NCBI GenBank assembly: GCA_964510315.1
Contig: CAZEAP010000037.1
Coordinates: 1 to 31,550, forward strand
Source of the DNA: CAZEAP01 sp964510315
GTDB lineage: Bacteria > Planctomycetota > Brocadiia > SM23-32
Reading direction: 5' to 3'
DNA length: 31,550 bases
In this document: positions 24,868 to 31,550 of the stretch, one piece after another
Layout: the number at the start of each line of letters is the position of its first letter
How positions within the stretch are numbered: the first letter of the stretch is position 1
Made by a program: the position numbers and the translations under genes
Notes under the pieces: generated by a model
The model's database searches: none
What the model was told of the DNA's origin: nothing
What the model saw: the letters and a program-made list of their open reading frames with translations, nothing else

Positions 24868-25968
24868 TCACGGGATCAGCATACGGTCCCCGGGTTCCAC
24901 GTGGTGCTGCTCGAACCAGCCCTGCTCCATCTCCAGCACGTAGTTGACGTAATCCGGAGAGCGCACACCGCGAGAGTCTCCGGGGTCCATGCGGGCGATG
25001 GCGCTGATGACGCCGTCGGCGCGGATAAAGGCGAGCGAGAGGGGGAAGGAGACGGTTTTCATCACGAAGCGGGGTTTTTGGGCACGGGGGAAGAAGAACA
25101 GCATCCCGTGGTCCTCCGGCAGGCCGTCCCGGTCCTGCAGTCCACGGCGGAATTCCTCGCGAGTTTCCGGGAGTTCGGCGGTCAACTCCTGTCCCTCCAC
25201 CTCGAGGTCCACCACCCTGAATTCCCGCAGACGCACGAGAATGCGCTCACGGGCGCCCTCCCGGTGCCGGCAGGCCACGTCGGCGGCGTACTCGCCCGGC
25301 TCCGAGGCCACCACGACGTGCCGGCCTTGCCAGGTGACCCGCACGGTCCACGCTGGCTCTCTGTTGGACGTCTCGGGGGCTTGGAAGTCGACTCTGTCGA
25401 CCACAACCGTCGGCCCGAGTGTCGGCAGGCCGAAGACCTGCCCGCGGACGTGGAGCGTGTCCCCCTCCACGGCCGAGCGCACCAGGTCCAGGTCCACCCC
25501 TTCCGGGGGCACCAGGCAAAGGATGCCCGAGCCGGTGCGGAAGCCGTAGCGGACGGGGACCCGCTGCCCGTCGGGCAGCCCAACCAGCACGTTGCCCCGC
25601 CTGGGCGCCAGGCGAACCGATCGAAACACGGCGGCAAAGCGCACCTGAGCGCGGCTCCCTTCCGCGGCGAGTTTCTTGACCTCGTCCGGGGTGGATTTCC
25701 GATAGAGGGTCGCCGCTCCCCCGTCGGACCGGGGCGCCCGTGTCACCTCGACTTCGACGGCGGCGGCGCGCTCCGGGTTGTGGCTGCAGCGGAACCGGAA
25801 CTCGCTGCTTCCCGGCCGCGTGATACGCTCTTTCTCGCCGGTGCCGACCCAGATCACAAGGACGTCCCTGCCGATCCGGTGACGGGGCGGCGGCAGGCCG
25901 ATCCGGCCCTCCGCGCCCAGTGCTGCCGCTGCCAGCAGCCCCGCCGCTATGAGTCTGAGCAATCTCAT
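24868..25968 (-). CDS. Exported protein with C-terminal DUF192 domain
   Basis: 366 aa from ATG 25968, which has GGGGAG eight or so nt upstream and starts a signal peptide (Met-Arg-Leu-Leu-Arg-Leu then Ala/Leu run to about 20). The upstream open frame to 26025 is rejected. Residues about 20-255 are an unrecognised beta-rich region. The last 110 residues are a DUF192 domain: Arg-Gly-Leu-Gln-Asp-Arg..., Gly-Met-Leu-Phe-Phe-Phe, Phe-Val-Met-Lys-Thr-Val-Ser-Phe-Pro-Leu, and Val-Leu-Glu-Met-Glu. DUF192 proteins are usually about 150 aa alone; here it is fused to a large N-terminal part. Function is unknown. Confidence 0.88.
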   Translation of the reverse strand: MRLLRLIAAGLLAAAALGAEGRIGLPPPRHRIGRDVLVIWVGTGEKERITRPGSSEFRFRCSHNPERAAAVEVEVTRAPRSDGGAATLYRKSTPDEVKKLAAEGSRAQVRFAAVFRSVRLAPRRGNVLVGLPDGQRVPVRYGFRTGSGILCLVPPEGVDLDLVRSAVEGDTLHVRGQVFGLPTLGPTVVVDRVDFQAPETSNREPAWTVRVTWQGRHVVVASEPGEYAADVACRHREGARERILVRLREFRVVDLEVEGQELTAELPETREEFRRGLQDRDGLPEDHGMLFFFPRAQKPRFVMKTVSFPLSLAFIRADGVISAIARMDPGDSRGVRSPDYVNYVLEMEQGWFEQHHVEPGDRMLIP

Positions 25969-26053
25969 CCGCTGATCTCCCCGTGCCTGCCGGACAGGAT
26001 ATCGAAAACGGCGATCCGGCGCCAACCGAGACGCCCCGCATGCGGCGCGGTAC

Positions 26054-27904
26054 TTACTCTTCGGTAGGTCCGCTGTCGGCGCCGGACCCGGGCCCGGCGG
26101 GGGCGCCGCCCTTACCGGCAGAGGGAGATGCCAGGGAGACGAAGGCCTGACGGTCGTGCATCTCGATGATGGCCTCTTTCTCGCAGATGGCGAGTATCCG
26201 CAATCCCTCCGGGCCGGGTCGGCAGACCGGGAGGCAGTCGTAATCGCAGTTGCTCATGGTCTCCCAGGCTTCCTGGAGGGAGTTATCGGGGTGGAGGGAG
26301 AAGGTGGTGGGCTCCAGCAACTGTTCCACTGTGGGCGTCGGCCCGCCGCAACGGGCGCGGGTTCCGGCGCCTATAAGGCTGGAGAGCATAACGATTCCGC
26401 GGAGACCGCCGTCCGGGTCCACCACGGGGAAGGTACGGTTCTCCGAGCGCGTTATCAGGTCGTCTATCCGGTCGATGGTTTCTTCGGCCGGGAGGGCAAC
26501 GTAATCCTCGTCCATGATGTCCTCCACCGTGAGGCCGTCCAGGAGGGAGAAGTCCATCGCCCGGCTCAACCGCTCGCCGCTGCGCACCAGCCAGCGGGTG
26601 AAGGCCGATTCCGGCTCGAAAACTTCGCTGACCTTGAGGCTGATCACACACCCGATCATCAGAGCAGGCACCACCGAGTAATCATGGGACAGCTCGAACG
26701 CGACCAGGATGGCCTGCAGGGGCGCCCGCATAACCGCCCCCATCACCGCCGCCATGCCGACCATCACGTAGACGCCGGAGGGGGCCAGTTCCGCCCCGAG
26801 CAGGCCTCCTCCGACGCGGACGAACAATGCCCCCAACGCCGCGCCGGCAAACAGGGAGGGAGCGAATATTCCGCCGCTGGTATGGGAGCCGAGCGCCACC
26901 GAACAGAGCAGCGGCTTCAGCAGGAGGAACAGCAGAAGCACGCCGAGGGGGAACGCCGGACCCTCGTCGAGCAACCGCTGGATCATGTCGTGGCCCGGCC
27001 CGAGCAGGGCGGGCATCAGCAGCCCAACCAGGCCGACGGCGAGCCCGCCGAACACCGCCGCCGTCCACCAGCGGCTGAACAGCCGGCCCATCAGGTCCTC
27101 GGTGGCGAAGATCAACTTGATGAAGTAAACGGCCGCCAGCCCGCACAGCACACCCAGACCCAGGAACATCGCGTAGTCCAGAATAGTCAAGGAGAACTGC
27201 TCGGCGGCGATCTGGTACTCCGGAACACCTCCCATCACGGCGTGACGGGTGAGAACGGCCAGGAAGGAAGCGGTGATCAGCGGGAGGAGAGCGGCGGTGC
27301 TGGCGCTGCCCAGGATGAGTTCGGCGCTGAAGACGGCCCCGCCGATGGGAGCGCCGTATTTGGCCGCCAGGCCCGCAGCCGCCCCGGCGGCCACGAGGAT
27401 TCGGATGTTCTCCACGCCCATCCTGAACCGGCCGCCCACGGCGCTGCCCACCGCCGCTCCCGTCTGCACCACCGGGCCCTCCATTCCCAGCGGTGCCCCC
27501 GCCCCGAGGCAAAGGGCGGTGGTGAGGGCCTTCAGCGGGATGACCCGCCGGCGGATGTAGCCCCCGCCGCGGGCCACGGCGCTCATAACCCGGCTGATGC
27601 CCGTGCCCCTGGCCTCCGGAGCCCAACGATGCAGCACGAAGGCCACGAGCAGGAACACGGCGGGAGGTATCAGGACGAGCCCGTAACGCCATGGCTCGGG
27701 CAGACCCTCAGCGCCCGCGCCGATGCGGAAGAAGACGCTGCGGTTCAGCCAGTGGATCAGCCAGTTGATCAGCAGCGCCGTGAGTCCGCCGCCGATTCCC
27801 ACGAATCCGGCCAGCACGACCGTGGTGCCCACCGCCGAGGTCTCGGCCCGCGGCGGAACGATCTTGCACCACAGCCGTTTCAGTGATTCGGCGGCCCGGC
27901 CCAT
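26054..27904 (-). CDS. ClC-family chloride channel/transporter with CBS pair
   Basis: 616 aa. About ten hydrophobic helices fill residues 25-435, then two CBS domains (about 455-585) and a Gly/Pro-rich tail. Signature stretches are Gly100-Thr-Gly-Ile-Ser (usually GSGIP), Gly140-Met-Glu142-Gly-Pro with the gating glutamate, and Gly-Gly-Ile-Phe-Ala-Pro. In the helix after Pro186, aligned by eye to the E. coli protein, Glu195 stands for Glu202 and Leu196 for the proton glutamate Glu203. That would favour uncoupled chloride flow over H+/Cl- exchange. It heads the - strand operon behind the promoter at 27968-27997. Confidence 0.93.
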   Translation of the reverse strand: MGRAAESLKRLWCKIVPPRAETSAVGTTVVLAGFVGIGGGLTALLINWLIHWLNRSVFFRIGAGAEGLPEPWRYGLVLIPPAVFLLVAFVLHRWAPEARGTGISRVMSAVARGGGYIRRRVIPLKALTTALCLGAGAPLGMEGPVVQTGAAVGSAVGGRFRMGVENIRILVAAGAAAGLAAKYGAPIGGAVFSAELILGSASTAALLPLITASFLAVLTRHAVMGGVPEYQIAAEQFSLTILDYAMFLGLGVLCGLAAVYFIKLIFATEDLMGRLFSRWWTAAVFGGLAVGLVGLLMPALLGPGHDMIQRLLDEGPAFPLGVLLLFLLLKPLLCSVALGSHTSGGIFAPSLFAGAALGALFVRVGGGLLGAELAPSGVYVMVGMAAVMGAVMRAPLQAILVAFELSHDYSVVPALMIGCVISLKVSEVFEPESAFTRWLVRSGERLSRAMDFSLLDGLTVEDIMDEDYVALPAEETIDRIDDLITRSENRTFPVVDPDGGLRGIVMLSSLIGAGTRARCGGPTPTVEQLLEPTTFSLHPDNSLQEAWETMSNCDYDCLPVCRPGPEGLRILAICEKEAIIEMHDRQAFVSLASPSAGKGGAPAGPGSGADSGPTEE

Positions 27905-27967
27905 CGAGAGTGTATCTCCCGCTCCGAGGTGAGCGAGGACGATCGCGTGTCGCAGCCCCTCGCGGCC

Positions 27968-27997
27968 AGATTATAGCAGACCGGCCAATCCGGACAC
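27968..27997 (-). promoter_or_regulatory. Near-consensus sigma-70 promoter of ClC/DUF192/helicase operon
   Basis: On the - strand TTGTGT (27992-27997), an 18-nt spacer and TATAAT (27968-27973), with TGC just upstream of the -10 (extended -10). The leader to ATG 27904 is about 57 nt. Confidence 0.75.
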
Positions 27998-28064
27998 AAA
28001 GATTACTCCCGAACGACGCCGGGCAGAAAAGGTGCTGGATGCGGCCCCCGCGCCGGGCGCGAGG

Positions 28065-28829
28065 TCATTCCGTGGCACAGCCGGCCTTCCGGAGGATGCG
28101 TCTCACCGACAGGCTGGCAGCCGAGTCTTCCGGGAGTTCCAGCAGGGAACGCCCCTCCCAGTCAAAGCTCTGCACCCGCCGGTCCTCTTCGATGCGACCG
28201 ATGTAGGTGAGGCCGTCCAGACGGGGAAGCTGTTCCTCCCCGCCCTCGGGGAACCGGTAGTTGCCCACCAGGTAGAGGTTGTCGATGCCGATGCCGACCG
28301 CCTCGGATATCTCGGTCAGTCGTCGGGCGTTCCGCAATGCCTTGGCGGAGGGATCGATCAGGACGAAGAGGTCGTTCACGTGACGGACCACGCGCCGGTT
28401 GAGGTGCTCCAGCCCGGCCGGTGAGTCCAGTACGGTGTGCGCATAGTTTTTTGCCAGGTCGGGCAGCAGGCTCTGCAACACGTTGTTCGGCTGGCAATAG
28501 CAGCCCCGGGTCCACTTCACCCCCAAAGTGACCAGGTCGAACTCCGCCGACTCGTAAAGGCACGAGAGGTTGAGGAGGTACTCCATCTTCTGGGCCAGTG
28601 GCATGGAGCCGAGTTCCTCGTAGGCGTCGGGCTGCTGCAGTTCGTAGAGGACGTCGGAGATGGTATTCACCCCCTCTTCGGCAAGGTCCACACCCAGAAG
28701 CTGGGCCAGGCTCTGGTCGGGGTCCGCGTCGATCAGCAGAGGGGCCGACGGCAGGTGCCGCACGGCCATGGCCGTGAAGGTGCTCTTGCCGCAGCCGCCT
28801 CGGCCGGTTGCGACCATCATCTTTCCCAT
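28065..28829 (-). CDS. CooC-type P-loop ATPase (nickel-enzyme maturation family)
   Basis: 254 aa from ATG 28829, chosen because GGAG lies 6 nt upstream; ATG 28841 is an alternative. The deviant Walker A motif is Gly9-Arg-Gly-Gly-Cys13-Gly-Lys15-Ser-Thr. Asp34-Ala-Asp-Pro-Asp follows, as in MinD/CooC proteins. The CooC nickel motif Cys110-Tyr-Cys112 is present, then Asp-Ser-Pro-Ala-Gly-Leu-Glu-His-Leu, the family's switch region. CooC proteins use ATP to load nickel into carbon monoxide dehydrogenase. No CODH, hydrogenase or other nickel enzyme is seen in the window. It lies 51 nt after a sulfatase stop on the same strand. Confidence 0.88.
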   Translation of the reverse strand: MGKMMVATGRGGCGKSTFTAMAVRHLPSAPLLIDADPDQSLAQLLGVDLAEEGVNTISDVLYELQQPDAYEELGSMPLAQKMEYLLNLSCLYESAEFDLVTLGVKWTRGCYCQPNNVLQSLLPDLAKNYAHTVLDSPAGLEHLNRRVVRHVNDLFVLIDPSAKALRNARRLTEISEAVGIGIDNLYLVGNYRFPEGGEEQLPRLDGLTYIGRIEEDRRVQSFDWEGRSLLELPEDSAASLSVRRILRKAGCATE

Positions 28830-28880
28830 CGTCTTCTCCATAGCGGTTTTGGGAGCGGGCAACTCCCGGCGCCGGCGCAC

Positions 28881-30236
28881 TTACCCGTTGCGGGCGGCGG
28901 CGACGGCGGCAAGCTGCCTTTCCTGGAATTTGTGGGCGCGGCGGTCCTGCCTCTCCGGCGAGCATATCCGCCGCAGTTCCTCCTCCAGTTCGGACGCCTT
29001 CTCCGGCTCGTCCGGGTAGAGGTTGTGAAGTTCCTCGGGGTCCCTCCCGAGGTGGAAGAGCTGGTGCGGCGCATCGGTGCAGTAGATGAGCTTCCAATCT
29101 CCTTTGCGGACCATGCAGGCGCCGGAGCGGGTCCCGTGCCCGTGGTATTCGGAGAAGGCCGGTCGAGCGGCGTGCTCCTCCGGGACCTCGCCGAGCGGCT
29201 CTCCGTGCCACTCCTCCGGTCGTTCGGCACCGAAGATTCGGAACAGGTCCGCCTGCAGGTCCAGCAGTTGGACCGGGGTCCGCACCCGCGCCCCCGCCGG
29301 GTAGTCCGGCCCGGCGGCGAGCAGCGGCACGCGGCAGGAGTCCTCGTAGAGGCTGCACTTCCACCACATCCCGAACTTGCCCAGCATCTCTCCGTGGTCG
29401 GAAGTGTAGACGACGTTGGTCTCCTCCAGCAGGCCGGCCCGCTTGAGGGCCTCCATCAGCCGTCCCAACTGACGGTCCACAAACGTGACGCACCCCAGAT
29501 ACCCCCGGCGCAGCCCCCTGATCTGCTCGGGGCTGAACTGGTCGGTCTCGAAGTGGTCACGCAGGTCCCGGGCGTAAGGATGCCGGGCCGAGGCGCACTC
29601 CGGACCGTTCTCGGGCAGGTCGGCCCCCTGCGGATAGAGGTCCCATAGCTCTCGTGTCACGTAGTGGGGGAAATGCGGCGCCCCGGTGTTCACCACCAGC
29701 AGCCAGGGCTCCCGCACCGAAGAGCCCGTGCCCTCTATCCACTCAACCGCTGCGTCCACCCGTTCCCGATCGGTTTCGAAGGGCTCCTCCCGCGGTCCGT
29801 AACCGTCGGCCCGGCCGGCCGAGCCTTCCCGGATGGTCAGCGGCCTGCGGCGGTGATTGGTGTCCCCGGGCCACCCGCGGTCGCCGGGCATGATCATCTC
29901 CGAGAACCCCAACTGCCTGCCCTTGCGGTAGGCGTCCACCTTGCCGACGTAGGCGGTGTAGACACCCTGTTCGGCCAGGACCGAGCCGTATGAGGGGAGG
30001 TCGAACCCCAGGTTCACCGTGCAGTTGCTGTAGGTCTGAATCTCGTGGACGTAACGGCCGCTCATAAACGAGGAGCGACTCGGCAGACACAGCGGGGACT
30101 GGCAGTAAGCGCTCTCCCACGTCGTCCCTTCCCTGGCCATTCGCCCCATCGTGGGCGTCTCGACGAATCCGTGGCCGTAGGCGGAGCAGTAGCGGGGGTT
30201 GTGTTCGTCGGACATGTACACGACGCAGTTGCTCAT
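28881..30236 (-). CDS. Type I (S1 family) sulfatase, canonical CLPSR
   Basis: 451 aa from ATG 30236; the longer frame (to 30296) adds an unconvincing 20 residues. The N-terminus has Met-Ser-Asp10-Glu-His-Asn where Asp-Gln/Asp-Glu metal ligands belong. Cys50-Leu-Pro-Ser-Arg54 is the full consensus for formylglycine conversion. Asp280-His281-Gly-Glu-Met gives the second metal site. The C-terminus has the standard His-Leu-Gly-Arg-Asp-Pro-Glu-Glu block and a charged coiled end. No signal peptide. It probably heads an operon with the CooC-like gene. It is only distantly like the sulfatases at 1888 and 10433. Confidence 0.94.
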   Translation of the reverse strand: MSNCVVYMSDEHNPRYCSAYGHGFVETPTMGRMAREGTTWESAYCQSPLCLPSRSSFMSGRYVHEIQTYSNCTVNLGFDLPSYGSVLAEQGVYTAYVGKVDAYRKGRQLGFSEMIMPGDRGWPGDTNHRRRPLTIREGSAGRADGYGPREEPFETDRERVDAAVEWIEGTGSSVREPWLLVVNTGAPHFPHYVTRELWDLYPQGADLPENGPECASARHPYARDLRDHFETDQFSPEQIRGLRRGYLGCVTFVDRQLGRLMEALKRAGLLEETNVVYTSDHGEMLGKFGMWWKCSLYEDSCRVPLLAAGPDYPAGARVRTPVQLLDLQADLFRIFGAERPEEWHGEPLGEVPEEHAARPAFSEYHGHGTRSGACMVRKGDWKLIYCTDAPHQLFHLGRDPEELHNLYPDEPEKASELEEELRRICSPERQDRRAHKFQERQLAAVAAARNG

Positions 30237-30337
30237 CGGCGGACAGTTCCGTATTGGAGGCACAGAAAGTGCAGCATATCCCAGCCGGGGGAACACCGCA
30301 ACGGAGCCGCATCAAATGACGCTGCCCGGAGCCGGCC

Positions 30338-31189
30338 TCAAGGGCAGCCGGCGAGGCGCTCCTCCACGCCCGCCTCTCGGGCCGCTTGCCGGATGCGCTC
30401 CCCCAGTCCCGCCAGGTACCGGGTGCGAGTCGCCTCCCGGTGCAGCAGTTCAGCATAGCGGTCGTGGAGTTCAGGAAACTCCTCTCGCAACAGCTTCCCG
30501 ACCGCGGGCCATACCCGGGGGCGCGGGTTCATGGCGTCTGTCCATATGGCGTCCACCCCCAGTTCGGCGGCTTTCCCGAACATGGCGTTCAGGGAGTCCT
30601 GCCCGTCGGAGAGTTCCGGCAGGAGCGGACCGAACATCACCGCGGTCTCGAGGCCGGCGTCCCTGGCTTCCTCCAGGATGTGCCAACGCTGCTCCACGCT
30701 GGCCGCTCCGGGCTCCCACAGCTCTTTCAGTTCCTGGTCAAGGGTTGTGATGGTGGTGCCCACCCGGGCAAGGCCGGGCTGGAACACGTCCATGTCGCGC
30801 AGAACCAGGGTGCTCTTAGTCAGGGCGTTCACCTTGAAGCCGTGTTCGATGAGCAGCCGGCAGGCCTCCCGCGTCAGCTCCCACTTCTTCTCCAGTGGCT
30901 GCCAGGCGTCGCAGGCGCTGCTGACGAAGACGCTGCCCGGCTCCAGCCGGCGGAGCTGCTTCCGAAGGGCTTCGACGGCGTTGACCTTGACGTCGACGAA
31001 CTCGCCCCACGGCTCCGGATGAGGATGGAAGCGCTGCATGAACCGGGCGTAGCAGTAGACACAGCCGTGCTCGCAGCCGGTGTAGCAGTTCATGGTGTAA
31101 CCGCTGCCCTTGCCCTTGTTGAGCAGCGTCTTGCACTTCTTTTCCCGCACCACCACGGAGTGGGAATTTTCGCGCGTGCCGGCGGTCAT
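30338..31189 (-). CDS. Radical SAM protein, spore photoproduct lyase (SPL)-like family
   Basis: 283 aa from ATG 31189; upstream in-frame GTG (about 31210) and TTG (31264) are possible and the ribosome-binding site is not decisive. Lys-Thr-Leu-Leu-Asn-Lys-Gly-Lys-Gly-Ser-Gly leads into Gly-Cys39-Glu-His-Gly-Cys43-Val-Tyr-Cys46-Tyr-Ala-Arg, the C-x3-C-x2-C cluster that binds 4Fe-4S and SAM. The barrel continues with Leu-Thr-Lys-Ser-Thr-Leu-Val-Leu-Arg-Asp and a Thr-Thr-Ile-Thr-Thr-Leu-Asp strand. This is the Rv2578c/SplB-like group, with uncharacterised substrates; true SplB is spore-specific and not expected here. Confidence 0.9.
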   Translation of the reverse strand: MTAGTRENSHSVVVREKKCKTLLNKGKGSGYTMNCYTGCEHGCVYCYARFMQRFHPHPEPWGEFVDVKVNAVEALRKQLRRLEPGSVFVSSACDAWQPLEKKWELTREACRLLIEHGFKVNALTKSTLVLRDMDVFQPGLARVGTTITTLDQELKELWEPGAASVEQRWHILEEARDAGLETAVMFGPLLPELSDGQDSLNAMFGKAAELGVDAIWTDAMNPRPRVWPAVGKLLREEFPELHDRYAELLHREATRTRYLAGLGERIRQAAREAGVEERLAGCP

Positions 31190-31264
31190 GTCGCGGGAGT
31201 GGACCTCCACCGATGTTCCGTGATTCCCTAACTCCAGTGTACGCGACGCCTTCCGGGGCGGCAA

Positions 31265-31464
31265 ACCGGCGCCTCGGCGGAAGCCCGCAGAACCGGGCGC
31301 CGCGGAGCGGCGCGGTCGTGCAGGCCGTGGCGTGCCACGGCGCGTAAACTTCAGCCCTTGTCTTTACCCACATCTTGACAGTGTCGGATTCTCATAGCAG
31401 GTCAGACTCGCCCCCGGAGACCGACCTCCTCCTCAAGAGCCCCCGACAGGGGCGACTGAGGCGT
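31265..31464. other. Intergenic stem-loops at the right edge, no gene
   Basis: Bases 31296-31320 are the exact inverse of 1189-1213 (25 bp). A further stem-loop is gccgtgg/ccacggc near 31324-31341. A gcccc/ggggc hairpin sits at 31439-31453. No gene was found. Confidence 0.6.
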
Positions 31465-31550
31465 CCGCCGTACGGCGGGTACATGTTCAGCGTCGGCGAA
31501 CAGCAGGCGGCGCTGGAAGCACCGCCACTGCGAGCAGGGATGCTCGCGCT
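31465..31550 (+). repeat. Hairpin-chain repeat, right-edge copy (cut by window end)
   Basis: It begins with a 14-bp perfect palindrome (CCGCCGTACGGCGG, 31465-31478), then GTACATGTT-like linker. 31496-31550 are identical to 154-208, 55 bp. Orientation is the same as the left copies. The opening hairpin differs in bases from the left copies (C5/G5) but keeps its place and pairing. Confidence 0.85.

Noticed and set aside
21169..26067. Very long + strand open frame (1632 codons)
   Set aside because: It is antisense to the helicase and DUF192 genes for most of its length and out of frame with the epimerase. Its composition is Arg/Gly/Pro-rich shadow sequence. High G+C makes such frames common.
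28437..29648. 403-codon + strand frame
   Set aside because: Antisense to the CooC-like ATPase and third sulfatase, both of which carry clear motifs.

Overview
The window is a high-G+C bacterial chromosome segment, with many long antisense shadow frames and frequent GTG/TTG starts. Three S1-type sulfatases, secreted (beta/alpha)8 glycosidases, an AraC-type regulator, a GH42 enzyme, an SDR epimerase, an MrfA/YprA-like helicase, a ClC protein and a CooC-like ATPase suggest a polysaccharide degrader of the Planctomycetota/Lentisphaerota/Kiritimatiellota/Hydrogenedentota kind. This placement is inference from gene content only; there is no rRNA or other marker gene here.

Layout. 1-1887 has no convincing gene. 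It holds a tandem, hairpin-rich repeat (period 327 bp), a cluster of GC-rich stem-loops and a duplicated segment of about 92 bp. 1888-9326 (+) is a saccharolytic block: a sulfatase without signal peptide, a secreted 935-aa CBM-like/glycosidase protein, a secreted GH30-like glycosidase and an FG-GAP-type protein. 9424-10287 (-) is an AraC regulator, divergent from a second sulfatase (10433-12025) and a Gfo/Idh/MocA oxidoreductase (12166-13269).

13270-19090 is a scrapyard. It contains an internally deleted IS1380-type transposase, a phage-like fragment, the C-terminus of a tyrosine recombinase broken by a 45-bp insert, three intact-looking + strand genes of different composition (a small ORF, a zinc-ribbon membrane protein with about 20-residue helical repeats, and a winged-helix-like protein with a C-terminal membrane helix), and a decayed phage tail module on the - strand (a tape-measure fragment fused in frame to 22-residue His-x-His repeats).

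19155-22174 (+) is a GH42 beta-galactosidase and SDR epimerase pair behind a good promoter. 22153-27904 (-) is ClC, a DUF192-fusion protein and an MrfA-like helicase behind a near-consensus promoter. 28065-30236 (-) is a third sulfatase followed by a CooC-type ATPase, and 30338-31189 (-) is an SPL-family radical SAM protein. The right edge ends inside another copy of the left-end hairpin repeat, in the same orientation.

How the genes may work together. The glycosidases, sulfatases, oxidoreductase and epimerase fit breakdown of a sulfated, galactose-containing glycan under AraC control. No transporter, sulfatase-maturing enzyme or sensor is present. All three sulfatases lack signal peptides while two glycosidases have them, so desulfation may happen inside the cell on imported fragments.
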